25,853 bases of DNA from an uncultured Pelosinus sp. (GTDB lineage: Bacteria; Bacillota; Negativicutes; Sporomusales; Acetonemataceae), in the NCBI GenBank assembly GCA_900542835.1, contig UQPB01000043.1:1-25853 (forward strand), read 5' to 3'. Each line of letters starts with the position of its first letter. The stretch's first letter is position 1. Shown one piece after another: positions 1 through 7,458 of this stretch. The notes below the pieces were generated by a model. It had not been told where the DNA came from, searched no databases, and was given only the letters and a program-made list of their open reading frames with translations. Position numbers and translations under genes: made by a program.

Positions 1-125
1 TTTCCGTACGCGTCGCTGCTGGGCTCGCGAGTCCGCCTAGTATCTGGGGCTTTCTAAACGGCCTGGTAATAAGGTTTTTCAACAACAGCCTGTTTGCAAC
101 AAATTCCTCCGCTTAGTGCTGCACC

Positions 126-180
126 AATCTTGAAACCGGAAATTACCGGCTGCCGTTCCAAATCTTTTTATTTCAAGATT
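126..180. repeat. inverted repeat, 10-base perfect arms
   Basis: The arms AATCTTGAAA (126-135) and TTTCAAGATT (171-180) are exact reverse complements. The 35-base interior carries CCGG twice in a short inner stem (CCGGAAATTACCGG). The function is unknown; it could be a structured RNA, an insertion-element remnant end or an operator pair. Confidence 0.55.
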
Positions 181-258
181 AGCCAGTCCTAGTACCGAGT
201 CAGGCCTAATTCAGTGAAAACCGGCGGGAGCTTTTCCGCCATCCGGCGTTGTGTCAAT

Positions 259-279
259 CGGCATACTGCCGGTATGCCG
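259..279. repeat. hairpin downstream of htpG
   Basis: The 8-base arms CGGCATAC (259-266) and GTATGCCG (272-279) surround a 5-base loop, about 70 bases beyond the htpG stop codon. No run of T follows on either strand, so it may be a 3' end stabiliser rather than an intrinsic terminator. Confidence 0.4.
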
Positions 280-348
280 CATTCCCTCCGCCTTGGCTGA
301 CGAAAAATCGCCTCGCCGTTTTTCCACCGTTTTAAGCCTGACGCGGTA

Positions 349-2304
349 CTAGTTTTCGCCTCTGGCCATCAGCTTGGCTACCTTATTGGCAAAGCTGACC
401 GGGTCGGTGGGAGTGATGCCCTCAATAAGCAATGCTTGGTCATACAGCAGGGAGCAATAGTCTTTGAAATCCTCCGACGCTGCCCCGTTAGCATGCAGAC
501 GCTTTAATGACGAAAACAGCTCATGGTCTGGATTGATCTCCAGAATCCGTTTGGCTTTAAACATGGAATTGTTCATTTCCGCTAAAATCTGTTCCATTGA
601 CAGACTGATGCCGTCATCGCCGCTAACCAGGCACACAGCGCTAGATTTCAGCCGGCTGCTGATTTTGACGTCGGCAACCTTTCCCTCAAGCTGTTCCTTA
701 ATCGCCGCCAGCAGTGACTCATTGTCCTTTTCAACCGTTTCCGCCTGCTTTTTGGCTTCCGGCGTCTGAATATCATCCAGATTTAGATCGCCGCGGCTGA
801 CCGACTGGAATTTTTTATCCTTGTATTCCCGCAACGCGTCAAGAGCGAACTCATCAACCCGGTCAAACAGATAGAGGACTTCGAGCTGCTTCTCACGCAG
901 CAGCTCCATCTGCGGCAGCCGCTCGACGGCCGCCTGGTCCTTGCCGGCGGCATAGTAAATTACGCTTTGGCTTTCCGGCATACGCCCGACATATTCCGCC
1001 AGCGTGGTTCCCTTTGCCTGCTGCGAGGAGGGGAAAACCAGCAAATCCTGCAGCTTTTCGCGGCTGCTGAAATCGGAATAGACACCCGCCTTGATCGCCT
1101 GGCCAAACTCGGCCCAGAACTTCTCGTATTTCTCGCGATCCTTGCTTAACATGGTTTCCAGCGCCTTCAGCACGCTCTTCTCCAGATTCTTGCCGATTAG
1201 CTTCAACTGCCGGCTGTGCTGCAGCAGCTCCCGCGAAATATTCAACGAAAGATCGGGAGAATCGACCAGCCCGCGGACGAACCGCAGATAGTCCGGCAGC
1301 AGATCCTTACAGTGTTCCATGATAAACACATTCTTCGAATACAGCCTGATACCGGCTTCAAAATCTTTCATATAGAAATCCATTGGCGCCTTGGCCGGAA
1401 TAAACAGCAGACTGGTATATTCCACCGCCCCCTCGACCTTGGCGTGCAGGACATCCAGCGGCTCCTGCCAGTCGTAGAACAGGCTTTGATAGAGCTGATT
1501 ATATTCCTCCAGCTTAATATCCTTTTTGGCGCGGGTCCACAGCGGTGCCTGCGAATTTAAGGTTCTGACCTCAACCGTCGTCTCAACCGGCGCCTCTTCA
1601 ATCACCTTACCCTCGGCGTCGCGCGGTTTTTCTTCTTTAATAAAATTCATTTTAATCGGATAGCGGATATAGTCGGAATACTTCTTGACCAAGATCTGCA
1701 GCGTATAGCGGTCAAGGAATTTTTCCTCCGCTTTGTCGCCAACATAGTCGTCCTTCAGGGTCAGCACGATTGTCGTGCCGCGTTTCTCTTTTTCGATTTT
1801 CTCAATACTGTAGGTGCCATCGCCATTCGATTCCCATTTGACACCCTTAGCCTGGCCGGGAGCGCGTGTCAGCAGCGTTACTTTATCAGCCACCATAAAC
1901 GCGGAATAAAACCCGACGCCAAACTGCCCAATCAGCTCTGTATCATTGGCGGTGCCGGCTTCCTTCAGCTTTTCCAAAAACGCTTTCGTCCCCGATTTAG
2001 CGATCGTACCGATATTCTCAATGACCTCATCATAGGTCATGCCCATGCCGTTATCGGCAATCGTTAAGGTGCGGGTTGCCTCATCGGGTGTCAGAAAGAT
2101 CTCAAACTCACTGTCACCTTCAAGCAATTCTTGTTGAGTCAGGGCGGCAAACCGGACTTTATCGATAGCGTCGGAAGCGTTTGAAATCAGCTCCCGCAGA
2201 AAAATCTCCCGGTTGGTGTAAATGGAATGCACCATCAAATCGAGCAATTGCTTGGTTTCCGCCTGAAACTCACGGGTTTGTTTCATCATTGAATCGCGAG
2301 ACAT
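349..2304 (-). CDS. htpG: molecular chaperone HtpG (bacterial Hsp90)
   Basis: ATP-dependent cytosolic chaperone that works as a homodimer on partly folded clients. The 651-residue length is normal for bacterial HtpG. The N-terminal GHKL ATPase domain is intact: ELISNASDA near residues 38-46 (general-base Glu and Mg-binding Asn), DNGMGM at 84-89, and the lid motif GQFGVGFYSAF at 126-136. The middle domain carries NISRELLQ with the ATP-contacting Arg, and the C-terminal dimerisation domain is full length. The start is set by AGGAGG seven bases before the ATG. It stands alone on the minus strand; no CIRCE-type heat-shock operator was found upstream. The identification is secure. Confidence 0.97.
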   Translation of the reverse strand: MSRDSMMKQTREFQAETKQLLDLMVHSIYTNREIFLRELISNASDAIDKVRFAALTQQELLEGDSEFEIFLTPDEATRTLTIADNGMGMTYDEVIENIGTIAKSGTKAFLEKLKEAGTANDTELIGQFGVGFYSAFMVADKVTLLTRAPGQAKGVKWESNGDGTYSIEKIEKEKRGTTIVLTLKDDYVGDKAEEKFLDRYTLQILVKKYSDYIRYPIKMNFIKEEKPRDAEGKVIEEAPVETTVEVRTLNSQAPLWTRAKKDIKLEEYNQLYQSLFYDWQEPLDVLHAKVEGAVEYTSLLFIPAKAPMDFYMKDFEAGIRLYSKNVFIMEHCKDLLPDYLRFVRGLVDSPDLSLNISRELLQHSRQLKLIGKNLEKSVLKALETMLSKDREKYEKFWAEFGQAIKAGVYSDFSSREKLQDLLVFPSSQQAKGTTLAEYVGRMPESQSVIYYAAGKDQAAVERLPQMELLREKQLEVLYLFDRVDEFALDALREYKDKKFQSVSRGDLNLDDIQTPEAKKQAETVEKDNESLLAAIKEQLEGKVADVKISSRLKSSAVCLVSGDDGISLSMEQILAEMNNSMFKAKRILEINPDHELFSSLKRLHANGAASEDFKDYCSLLYDQALLIEGITPTDPVSFANKVAKLMARGEN

Positions 2305-2427
2305 GCTATAACCTCCTGATTTTATGGTAAATTGTAATATTATCTATTGCCGGCTTCATTTCCTGCCTGCAAGGCGTTTTTTTGCCGCTAAATCGGCAAA
2401 ATCCCGGCAAAAAGAGATACGACGACC

Positions 2428-2595
2428 ACGGAGGGCACGGAGTTTACGAAGGGACCAGGAAGACTTTTCCACAGAGAACGCAGAGGGACGTTGAGGACAC
2501 AGAGACTATGGATTTAGTTTAACTATTCCCGGTCCTCTCTGCGCCCTCCGTGTATCCTCTGCGTCCTCTGTGGAATCGTCTCTCCCCTGTCCTCC
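2428..2595. repeat. dispersed palindromic repeat, copy 1 (CACAGAG family)
   Basis: An imperfect palindrome whose left arm (about 2466-2506) begins TTTCCACAGAG and whose right arm (about 2532-2576) ends CCTCTGTGGAA, with a roughly 25-base loop containing an AT-rich stretch. The right flank GGAATCGTCTCTCC resembles that of copy 2. An extra half-arm of similar sequence (CACGGAGGGCACGGAG) sits at 2427-2442. It lies between cobO and htpG and accounts for most of the 322-base gap; the remainder holds the htpG ribosome site and AT-rich leader. Confidence 0.8.
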
Positions 2596-2626
2596 CTGTT
2601 CTTTCCGGGTTCCAGCCCGCTGGCGG

Positions 2627-3211
2627 TTAATTTTCAATGCCAGGACGAGCTTCCAGGCCCTGAGTGGTGTAATAATGCTTGATTTCCTGCATATCGGTCA
2701 CCAGATCGGCCCTGGCAATCAGCTCTGGCGGTGCGCCTCTGCCGGTCAGGACCAATTCTGTTCCCGCCGCTTTACCGTCAATCAGCGCCAGCAGCTCTGG
2801 CCATGAAATCAAGCCGAAATGCAGCGCGCAAATAACCTCATCCAGAACGACCAGGTCATATTCACCACTGGCAGCAGCATCTTTTGCCTGTCGCATGCCG
2901 GCAGCGACAAGCTCCAGATAGTCCCGTGGCGGCTGCCCCGGCGGAAAAACCACTACCTGCTCCTGCCACTTGGCCGCCTCCTCCGCTGACAGCATGCCCT
3001 CCACCGCAACAAAATAGGGCTTGCCCAGCGTTTCCAGCTTAAGCGCGGGTTCAAAGCCTTTTAGCAGCTTTTGCTCGCTGTAAGCGCACGATTTCATAAA
3101 CTGCAGAAACAGCACCCGTAACCCGGCCCCCAGGGCCCGAATGGCCAGCCCTACGGCCGCCGTCGTTTTTCCCTTGCCATTGCCGGTATAGACTTGTACA
3201 TAGCCTTGCAT
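2627..3211 (-). CDS. cobO: cob(I)yrinic acid a,c-diamide adenosyltransferase (CobO/BtuR type)
   Basis: Transfers the 5'-deoxyadenosyl group of ATP to cobalt(I) of corrinoids, the step that makes or re-makes coenzyme B12 in the cytoplasm. The 194-residue protein has the family P-loop GNGKGKTT near residues 10-17, a LDEVICAL segment and TGRGAPPEL near the C-terminus, all typical of the CobA/CobO/BtuR family and unlike PduO or EutT. A GTG codon lies just before the chosen ATG, but AGGAGGGG is best spaced from the ATG at 3211. The gene follows the iron-transport genes on the same strand and lies a few kilobases beyond a riboswitch-controlled TonB receptor, fitting corrinoid salvage. There is little room for its own promoter, so read-through is likely. 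Confidence 0.95.
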   Translation of the reverse strand: MQGYVQVYTGNGKGKTTAAVGLAIRALGAGLRVLFLQFMKSCAYSEQKLLKGFEPALKLETLGKPYFVAVEGMLSAEEAAKWQEQVVVFPPGQPPRDYLELVAAGMRQAKDAAASGEYDLVVLDEVICALHFGLISWPELLALIDGKAAGTELVLTGRGAPPELIARADLVTDMQEIKHYYTTQGLEARPGIEN

Positions 3212-3243
3212 CACAGCCCCTCCTTATAATCGGGTATGTTGCT

Positions 3244-3274
3244 AAGAAGAAGCCGCAGGCTGCGGCTTCTTCTT
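3244..3274 (-). terminator. intrinsic terminator between the FeoB-associated gene and cobO
   Basis: Perfect 15-base arms AAGAAGAAGCCGCAG (3244-3258) and CTGCGGCTTCTTCTT (3260-3274). It lies ten bases beyond the stop codon of the small cysteine-rich gene. The T-rich 3' arm makes it work as a terminator or attenuator on the minus strand; partial read-through would be needed for cobO. Confidence 0.75.
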
Positions 3275-3283
3275 TAAACGCGC

Positions 3284-3460
3284 CTATTGTATTTTATCAT
3301 CCGGCTTCGACTGGCTGTCGCAGCCCTTCTTCTCGTCGGAGCAGCCGCCGCAACCGCAGCCGCAGCCGCTTTCCCCTTTAGCAGTACGCAGAAACTTGCG
3401 CGCCAGGTACCAAACGCAGCCCAGGCCAATTAGTCCCAAAATGATGTTTTCCATGTCCAT
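3284..3460 (-). CDS. FeoB-associated cysteine-rich membrane peptide
   Basis: A 58-residue protein. It has one N-terminal membrane segment (ENIILGLIGLGCVWYLA, about residues 4-20), a basic stretch (RKFLRTAK) and then a cysteine-glycine cluster GCGCGCGGC (about residues 32-40), with a last Cys at 47. This arrangement matches the small FeoB-associated Cys-rich proteins normally encoded directly after feoB, thought to assist ferrous iron uptake at the inner membrane. GGGAGGG precedes the ATG at 3460 with good spacing; a second ATG two codons later is possible. Oddly, feoB itself is absent between this gene and feoA. Confidence 0.85.
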   Translation of the reverse strand: MDMENIILGLIGLGCVWYLARKFLRTAKGESGCGCGCGGCSDEKKGCDSQSKPDDKIQ

Positions 3461-3497
3461 AACAATCCCTCCCGCTCTAATCTGGGGTAACCGCTGA

Positions 3498-3638
3498 TTA
3501 AATGAACCAGTCAGCCCAACGAAAGATCTTTTGCTCTGTCAGGGAAATAAGACCGCTGGAATCGCAATGCTCCTTCACAGCCTGGTTGCCACGGCAGACG
3601 GAAAAAGATCCGTCAGGATGCGCTGACTGGCAGTAGCT
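3498..3638 (-). other. 46-codon open frame directly after the feoA TGA
   Basis: The frame of feoA continues open for 46 codons after its TGA and closes with TAA at 3498-3500. The encoded segment is cysteine-bearing and well mixed in composition (contains SVCRGNQAVKEHC, ends IFRWADWFI) and does not look like random translation. It has no ATG or TTG; the only start candidate is a GTG about 20 codons in, with poor spacing to AGG. It may be a decayed small gene, an extension reached by UGA read-through, or chance. A small hairpin (3612-3627) lies 11 bases after the TGA. Confidence 0.3.
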
Positions 3639-3878
3639 TCAACCGCAGACTTCCACCTCAATCCTGGCTGCCTCCGACTTGCGTAAAGCCAGACTAAACC
3701 CCTTCAGCTTAATTTCCATCGGATCACCCAACGGGGCCAGTTTTTGCACACCAATCCGGGTGCCGGCAACCAATCCCATATCCACAAGCCGCCGTTGTAC
3801 CGGGCCGCCGCCGACAACCCGCAGCACCACCGCCGACTCTGATGGCTTTAATTGATCCAGTGTTGTTTTACGCTTCAT
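3639..3878 (-). CDS. feoA: FeoA-family ferrous iron transport protein A
   Basis: A 79-residue SH3-like FeoA domain protein, the usual length. Family hallmarks are visible: VLRVVGGGPVQRRLVDMGLV (about residues 18-37), GTRIGV, and the C-terminal DPMEIKLKGFSLALRKSEAARI. FeoA is a small cytoplasmic partner of the FeoB iron permease. Its context is unusual: the downstream gene is a FeoB-associated peptide, but feoB is missing. A Fur-box-like site overlaps the leader, and the ribosome site is a G-run (GGGTGGGGG) ahead of the ATG. The last codons are EVCG before TGA, after which the frame stays open (see the next entry on this strand). Confidence 0.93.
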   Translation of the reverse strand: MKRKTTLDQLKPSESAVVLRVVGGGPVQRRLVDMGLVAGTRIGVQKLAPLGDPMEIKLKGFSLALRKSEAARIEVEVCG

Positions 3879-3894
3879 AGTATGCCCCCACCCA

Positions 3895-3913
3895 AAGAAT
3901 GAATTTCATTATC
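3895..3913 (-). promoter_or_regulatory. candidate Fur box upstream of feoA
   Basis: On the minus strand the 19-mer GATAATGAAATTCATTCTT matches 15 of 19 positions of the classic Fur consensus GATAATGATAATCATTATC. It lies 16 bases before the feoA ATG and after the terminator of the preceding gene. The first six bases (GATAAT) could also serve as a -10 element, so iron-loaded Fur would block RNA polymerase. The match was made by eye. Confidence 0.7.
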
Positions 3914-3925
3914 AATATAATAAGC

Positions 3926-3947
3926 CAAAACCGCCATTGCGGTCTTG
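3926..3947 (-). terminator. hairpin after the YibE/F gene
   Basis: Arms CAAAACCGC (3926-3934) and GCGGTCTTG (3939-3947) pair over nine bases with one wobble and a 4-base loop. It begins eight bases beyond the yibE/F stop codon and the downstream minus strand is T/A-rich, so it probably separates this transcript from feoA. Confidence 0.6.
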
Positions 3948-3954
3948 GGTACGG

Positions 3955-5070
3955 TTATTCCCGCTCTTGCGTTCGCATCATCCAGGCACTGATCATCGCC
4001 GTCAGCGGAATAGCGCAGACGACACCGATGCTGCCCGATAGGGCGCGGGCAATTTCAGTAACAATCATATTCTGGTTTAGGATCGGCAGCATTGATGCCT
4101 GCGGCTGCGCCGTAATCAACAGCAGCAACGGCAGTGAACTGCCGATATAGGCCAGAATAAGCGTATTGGAGTTAGTCCCCATAATATCGCGCCCTACATT
4201 CATGCCGGCCGCGAACAGCTGCTTCATCCCCGTATCCGGCCGGGCCTGCTTGACTTCATAGATTGCGGAAGAGATTGATATGGTAACATCGAGCACGGCT
4301 CCCAGCGATCCCAGCACCATACCGGAAAACAACAAGCCGCGGAAATCAACAGATTTCAGGATCGTTGCCTTCAGCATCATCGCTTCCTCCGAATCCAGCC
4401 CAGTCAGGTGCATGAGATGGATTGAAGCAATCGACAGCACGCCGGCAATGACAACGCCGCCGACGGTTCCCAAAATAGCAGCCAGGGACTTGCGGTTCCA
4501 ACCGCTGATCACCGTCTGCGTCAGACCGGCGATAATAATGCTGGTTACCAGCGTCAGCACCGTCAGGCTGACATCAGCGGCCAGCACCCGGTTAAGGAAT
4601 ACATTCAAAATCAAAAAGACGGAGAATGCGATAACCAATACTGATTTAAAACCGATAAAGCCGCCAAAGACGATCAATGAAAGAGCAAACAAAGCAAACA
4701 AGACCCAGGCGTAATCAAACCGGTCAAAATCGCTGACGTGATAGGTCGTACGCCCTAAATCGTTGGCAACGGCCACAATCACTTTATCGCCGCGGTTCAC
4801 TTTAAACTCGTACATGGAGCGGCCGCTAAAATAATTGAAGGTATCGACAATCTTGCCTTCTTCCGGGCCGCTGGTCAACCGTAATGTGACCACGTCGCCC
4901 TGTCCGGTCAGAAAAGCCTTTTGCGTTGTCTCCTGAATCGGCGCCACATCGAGAACCTCGCCCTTGACATAGCTAAGCGGCGACGACGCCGGCGGCTGAG
5001 GCTGCGCGAAGGCAGAGGGGATAATAAATAAAGAAACTACAGCGATCAGGATGAACAGTCTTCGCGCCAT
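3955..5070 (-). CDS. YibE/F-family membrane protein
   Basis: A 371-residue protein of the YibE/F family, whose biochemical role is not established. A signal sequence (MARRLFILIAVVSLFIIPSAFAQ) is followed by an extracytoplasmic beta-rich stretch to about residue 120, then about seven or eight membrane segments. The conserved motif GMNVGRDIMGTNSNTLILAY lies near residues 290-310. The start is chosen at the ATG at 5070 because GGAGGAATA precedes it and because a strong promoter (5105-5133) lies inside any longer frame. It sits between the TonB receptor and feoA, each separated by a hairpin, so it is probably a single-gene transcript. Confidence 0.88.
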   Translation of the reverse strand: MARRLFILIAVVSLFIIPSAFAQPQPPASSPLSYVKGEVLDVAPIQETTQKAFLTGQGDVVTLRLTSGPEEGKIVDTFNYFSGRSMYEFKVNRGDKVIVAVANDLGRTTYHVSDFDRFDYAWVLFALFALSLIVFGGFIGFKSVLVIAFSVFLILNVFLNRVLAADVSLTVLTLVTSIIIAGLTQTVISGWNRKSLAAILGTVGGVVIAGVLSIASIHLMHLTGLDSEEAMMLKATILKSVDFRGLLFSGMVLGSLGAVLDVTISISSAIYEVKQARPDTGMKQLFAAGMNVGRDIMGTNSNTLILAYIGSSLPLLLLITAQPQASMLPILNQNMIVTEIARALSGSIGVVCAIPLTAMISAWMMRTQERE

Positions 5071-5104
5071 TATTCCTCCATATAGACCATTGTTTTTCAG
5101 ATAA

Positions 5105-5133
5105 AGCATACCGCCGCAGTCGGATTTTGTCAA
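5105..5133 (-). promoter_or_regulatory. sigma-A-type promoter for the YibE/F gene
   Basis: The minus strand has TTGACA (5128-5133), 17 bases, then TATGCT (5105-5110), about 35 bases before the chosen ATG. Near-consensus boxes and exact spacing make this convincing. Confidence 0.75.
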
Positions 5134-5182
5134 TGCGCAATTGCCGCCAGAGAGGGGATCGAGGACAGGAGCAGGCAATTCT

Positions 5183-5230
5183 ACTAAGCCACAGAGGCAA
5201 CACTGCAGTCTGACTAAGCCGCAAAAGCAA
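5183..5230. repeat. short direct repeat, two 18-base units
   Basis: ACTAAGCCACAGAGGCAA (5183-5200) and ACTAAGCCGCAAAAGCAA (5213-5230) match at 15 of 18 positions with a 30-base period. They lie between the TonB receptor terminator and the yibE/F promoter. Confidence 0.5.
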
Positions 5231-5254
5231 GCCACCCGCGTTGACGCGGGCGGC
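5231..5254 (-). terminator. intrinsic terminator after the TonB-dependent receptor
   Basis: Ten-base arms GCCACCCGCG (5231-5240) and CGCGGGCGGC (5245-5254) with one mismatch and a TTGA loop. On the minus strand the hairpin is followed by TTGCTTTTGC. It lies about 35 bases past the receptor stop codon. Confidence 0.7.
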
Positions 5255-5287
5255 CTTCACTACTAGTAATTTAGACCCAACAAAGGA

Positions 5288-7246
5288 CTAAAAACTATAC
5301 CTCACTCCAAACTGATAGTTCCGCCCAGGCATGACATAGCCTCCCGGTCCGCCGTAAGAAGAGTTCGTACCAACTGTTTCGTATGCCTTATCGGTCAAAT
5401 TATAGCCGGTCAAATAAAGTTGAGCCGTATCACTCATCTGATAATGAATTGCTGCATCCAGCAGCCAGTAGCCTGACGAAGTGAAGTAGTCCCGGCTGCG
5501 CCCGGATGCTCCGCGGGCGGTTAGGTTGACATTCCAGGCATCCTGGCTATAATCAACGCCAATTCGGTAGCCATTAGGCTGATTGTTTTTCAGACTACGG
5601 CTGTAGGCAGATTCGCCTGCGTTTTTATCTTCTACACTAAGATAGGAATACGCACCCGATAGCTGCCATTGCGGAGAAAGCGCAGTCCGAACTTCAACTT
5701 CAAACCCTTCCGAACGCTGCCTGTCTTTATTCACAGGTGTTGATATACCGGTAGCGATATCATAATCCCAATTAATCGCGTCTTTCAAGCGGTTTTGAAA
5801 ATAACTGGCAGTCAACTGTGTTGCTGCGCTTAACTTTGCGTTGAAGCCAATTGTCGTTGTCTCACCGGTTTCGGGTTTAAGATGGGGATTCCCCTTCGCC
5901 TCCCAGCCAGGACCAGACTCCGACCAGAATAAGTCATCGGTATTCGGCGCATTAAATACCTTTCCCCAAGAGATATAGGCATTGGATTTAGCATCAAATG
6001 CATATCGCACAGCGACACGCGGCGTTGTTTCACTGCCGAACATGCTGTGTTTGTCATAGCGCACACCTGGGGTCAGCGTCCATTTATCATTAATAGACAT
6101 ACGGTTTTCCAAATAAACAGCCTTGTTGTTCACCTTATGGCGTTCATCGTTATAGATGCGAGGATTTTCGACCGCCGTATCCCGCCACTCTGCACCGCCG
6201 ACCAAAAGGCTGCGCTCATGGAGTTGCCAGGATTTTTGCCAGTCAAAGCCCTTGGTACTATTGGTAAATGCCGTTACTCCATCAAGCATTGCACTGTTCC
6301 CACGCGAAAGATAGTTTTTATAATAGCGAAAATAACCCGCCGTATCCGTATCCTGATCATAATGGTACGTGATGGCATAATTATTGGTTAGTGTATCTCT
6401 ATGATCATAAAAGAAATGCTGCGAGCTGCGCCCTGGCACCATGCCCGGCTGTCCACCGTTATCCGTGGCATGCTCCACCTGCAAAGTTAATGAACGGGCA
6501 GCATCAATTTCTTTATCCAGCCGAAAGGTCAGATTCTCTTTCTCAAACGCGCTGTTAGGCATCTTTTTACTTTTACCGTCACTAGAGTCTTTATAAGAAA
6601 AATAATCCTGTGTCTGCTTGCCGGCGGTTAGAAACCAGCTCCAGTCTCCCTCTGATCCCTGATTACTCAGTTGATAATTACGGGCGCCCCATGATCCCGC
6701 GCTGAGATCCAGAGTTGTCTTAGCGTCGTCACCTTTGCGGGTAATAATATTAATCACGCCGCCAACCGCGTCAGAACCGTATAAAGCGGAGGCAGCCCCT
6801 TTAACAACTTCGATCCGCTCGACATTAGCCATTGATACCAGGTTGTTCAATTCAAACCCGGCCCGCCCACTGCCGCTGCCCTTATCCAGGTTCATCCGCC
6901 GGCCGTCAACCAGGACTACAACACGGTCATTGCCATTAAGACGGACAAAACTCTGCGCACCCGGTTGTCCCTGTGAAGTCACATCGACGCCATTGACATT
7001 ACGCAGTGCCTGCCCCAGTGAAGTGTAATTTTTCTTCTCAATTTCTTCACGCGTAATAATGCTAACGTTGGCCGCCGTCTCCGACAATTTAAGCGGCACC
7101 CGGTTGGCGGTAACCACAACCTGATCCAGCATGAAATCCTGCGAATTGTTTTCCTCCGCCGCCAGCGCCGGCGCTCCTGTCAATAGAATGCCGGCGGCCA
7201 GACAGGCGGCCAGCCGGCGGTATTGCCGTTTGCTCATATTCATCAT
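5288..7246 (-). CDS. TonB-dependent outer-membrane receptor, probable cobalamin/corrinoid receptor
   Basis: A 652-residue receptor with a signal peptide ending near residue 30 (APALAAEE), a TonB box-like DQVVVTA at 41-47, a plug domain with VDGRRM and VERIEVVKGAASALYGSDAV, and a beta-barrel ending in aromatic FGVRYSF, as outer-membrane barrels do. It imports a scarce ligand across the outer membrane using energy passed by TonB-ExbB-ExbD. The ligand is inferred to be a corrinoid because the unit begins with a cobalamin riboswitch; an iron chelate remains possible given the nearby feo genes. GGGAGGAAAT precedes the ATG; internal ATG codons at 2 and 4 are alternatives. No tonB or btuCDF genes are in the window. 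Confidence 0.93.
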   Translation of the reverse strand: MMNMSKRQYRRLAACLAAGILLTGAPALAAEENNSQDFMLDQVVVTANRVPLKLSETAANVSIITREEIEKKNYTSLGQALRNVNGVDVTSQGQPGAQSFVRLNGNDRVVVLVDGRRMNLDKGSGSGRAGFELNNLVSMANVERIEVVKGAASALYGSDAVGGVINIITRKGDDAKTTLDLSAGSWGARNYQLSNQGSEGDWSWFLTAGKQTQDYFSYKDSSDGKSKKMPNSAFEKENLTFRLDKEIDAARSLTLQVEHATDNGGQPGMVPGRSSQHFFYDHRDTLTNNYAITYHYDQDTDTAGYFRYYKNYLSRGNSAMLDGVTAFTNSTKGFDWQKSWQLHERSLLVGGAEWRDTAVENPRIYNDERHKVNNKAVYLENRMSINDKWTLTPGVRYDKHSMFGSETTPRVAVRYAFDAKSNAYISWGKVFNAPNTDDLFWSESGPGWEAKGNPHLKPETGETTTIGFNAKLSAATQLTASYFQNRLKDAINWDYDIATGISTPVNKDRQRSEGFEVEVRTALSPQWQLSGAYSYLSVEDKNAGESAYSRSLKNNQPNGYRIGVDYSQDAWNVNLTARGASGRSRDYFTSSGYWLLDAAIHYQMSDTAQLYLTGYNLTDKAYETVGTNSSYGGPGGYVMPGRNYQFGVRYSF

Positions 7247-7288
7247 ATTTCCTCCCTATTCATCCCGCTTCCCGCCCTAACATCAAAA

Positions 7289-7430
7289 TGCCGGCCTGGA
7301 ATGCCGGCCACGGGAAAATAGTTTCCACAGAGGACACACCCGGCAGGTTGAGGGCACAGAGATTTATTGGTTTGTTTAAAATTCTTCTCCCTCTGTGCCC
7401 TCCGTGTCCTCCGCGGAATCGTTTCTCCTG
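7289..7430. repeat. dispersed palindromic repeat, copy 2 (CACAGAG family)
   Basis: Left arm about 7322-7361 (starts TTTCCACAGAGGACACA), right arm about 7390-7418 (CCTCTGTGCCCTCCGTGTCC then TCCGCGGAA), with an AT-rich loop of roughly 28 bases. The right flank GGAATCGTTTCTCC matches copy 1. Next to it, at 7289-7310, ATGCCGGCC occurs twice and can fold on itself. The element fills the gap between exbD and the receptor gene, which otherwise holds only the receptor ribosome site. Confidence 0.8.
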
Positions 7431-7458
7431 CCCTCTGCCGCCGCTGCCGCTGGCCGCA

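Larger units (their letters stand above)
1..348. other. gene-free left edge with inverted repeats
   Basis: No convincing reading frame is visible on either strand in the first 348 bases. The stretch contains a perfect 10-base inverted repeat (126-135 and 171-180, arms AATCTTGAAA and TTTCAAGATT) around a 35-base interior, and a hairpin at 259-279 with 8-base arms CGGCATAC and GTATGCCG. Neither is followed by a clear T-tract, so I do not call a terminator for htpG here. The end of an upstream gene or an unrecognised structured RNA are both possible. Confidence 0.4.

Noticed and set aside
2305..2427. CIRCE heat-shock operator upstream of htpG
   Set aside because: No TTAGCACTC-type inverted repeat was found in the leader.
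3955..5235. A 426-codon version of the YibE/F gene starting at 5235
   Set aside because: The extra N-terminus has no ribosome site, contains the promoter at 5105-5133 and precedes a clear signal peptide with GGAGGAATA before its ATG.
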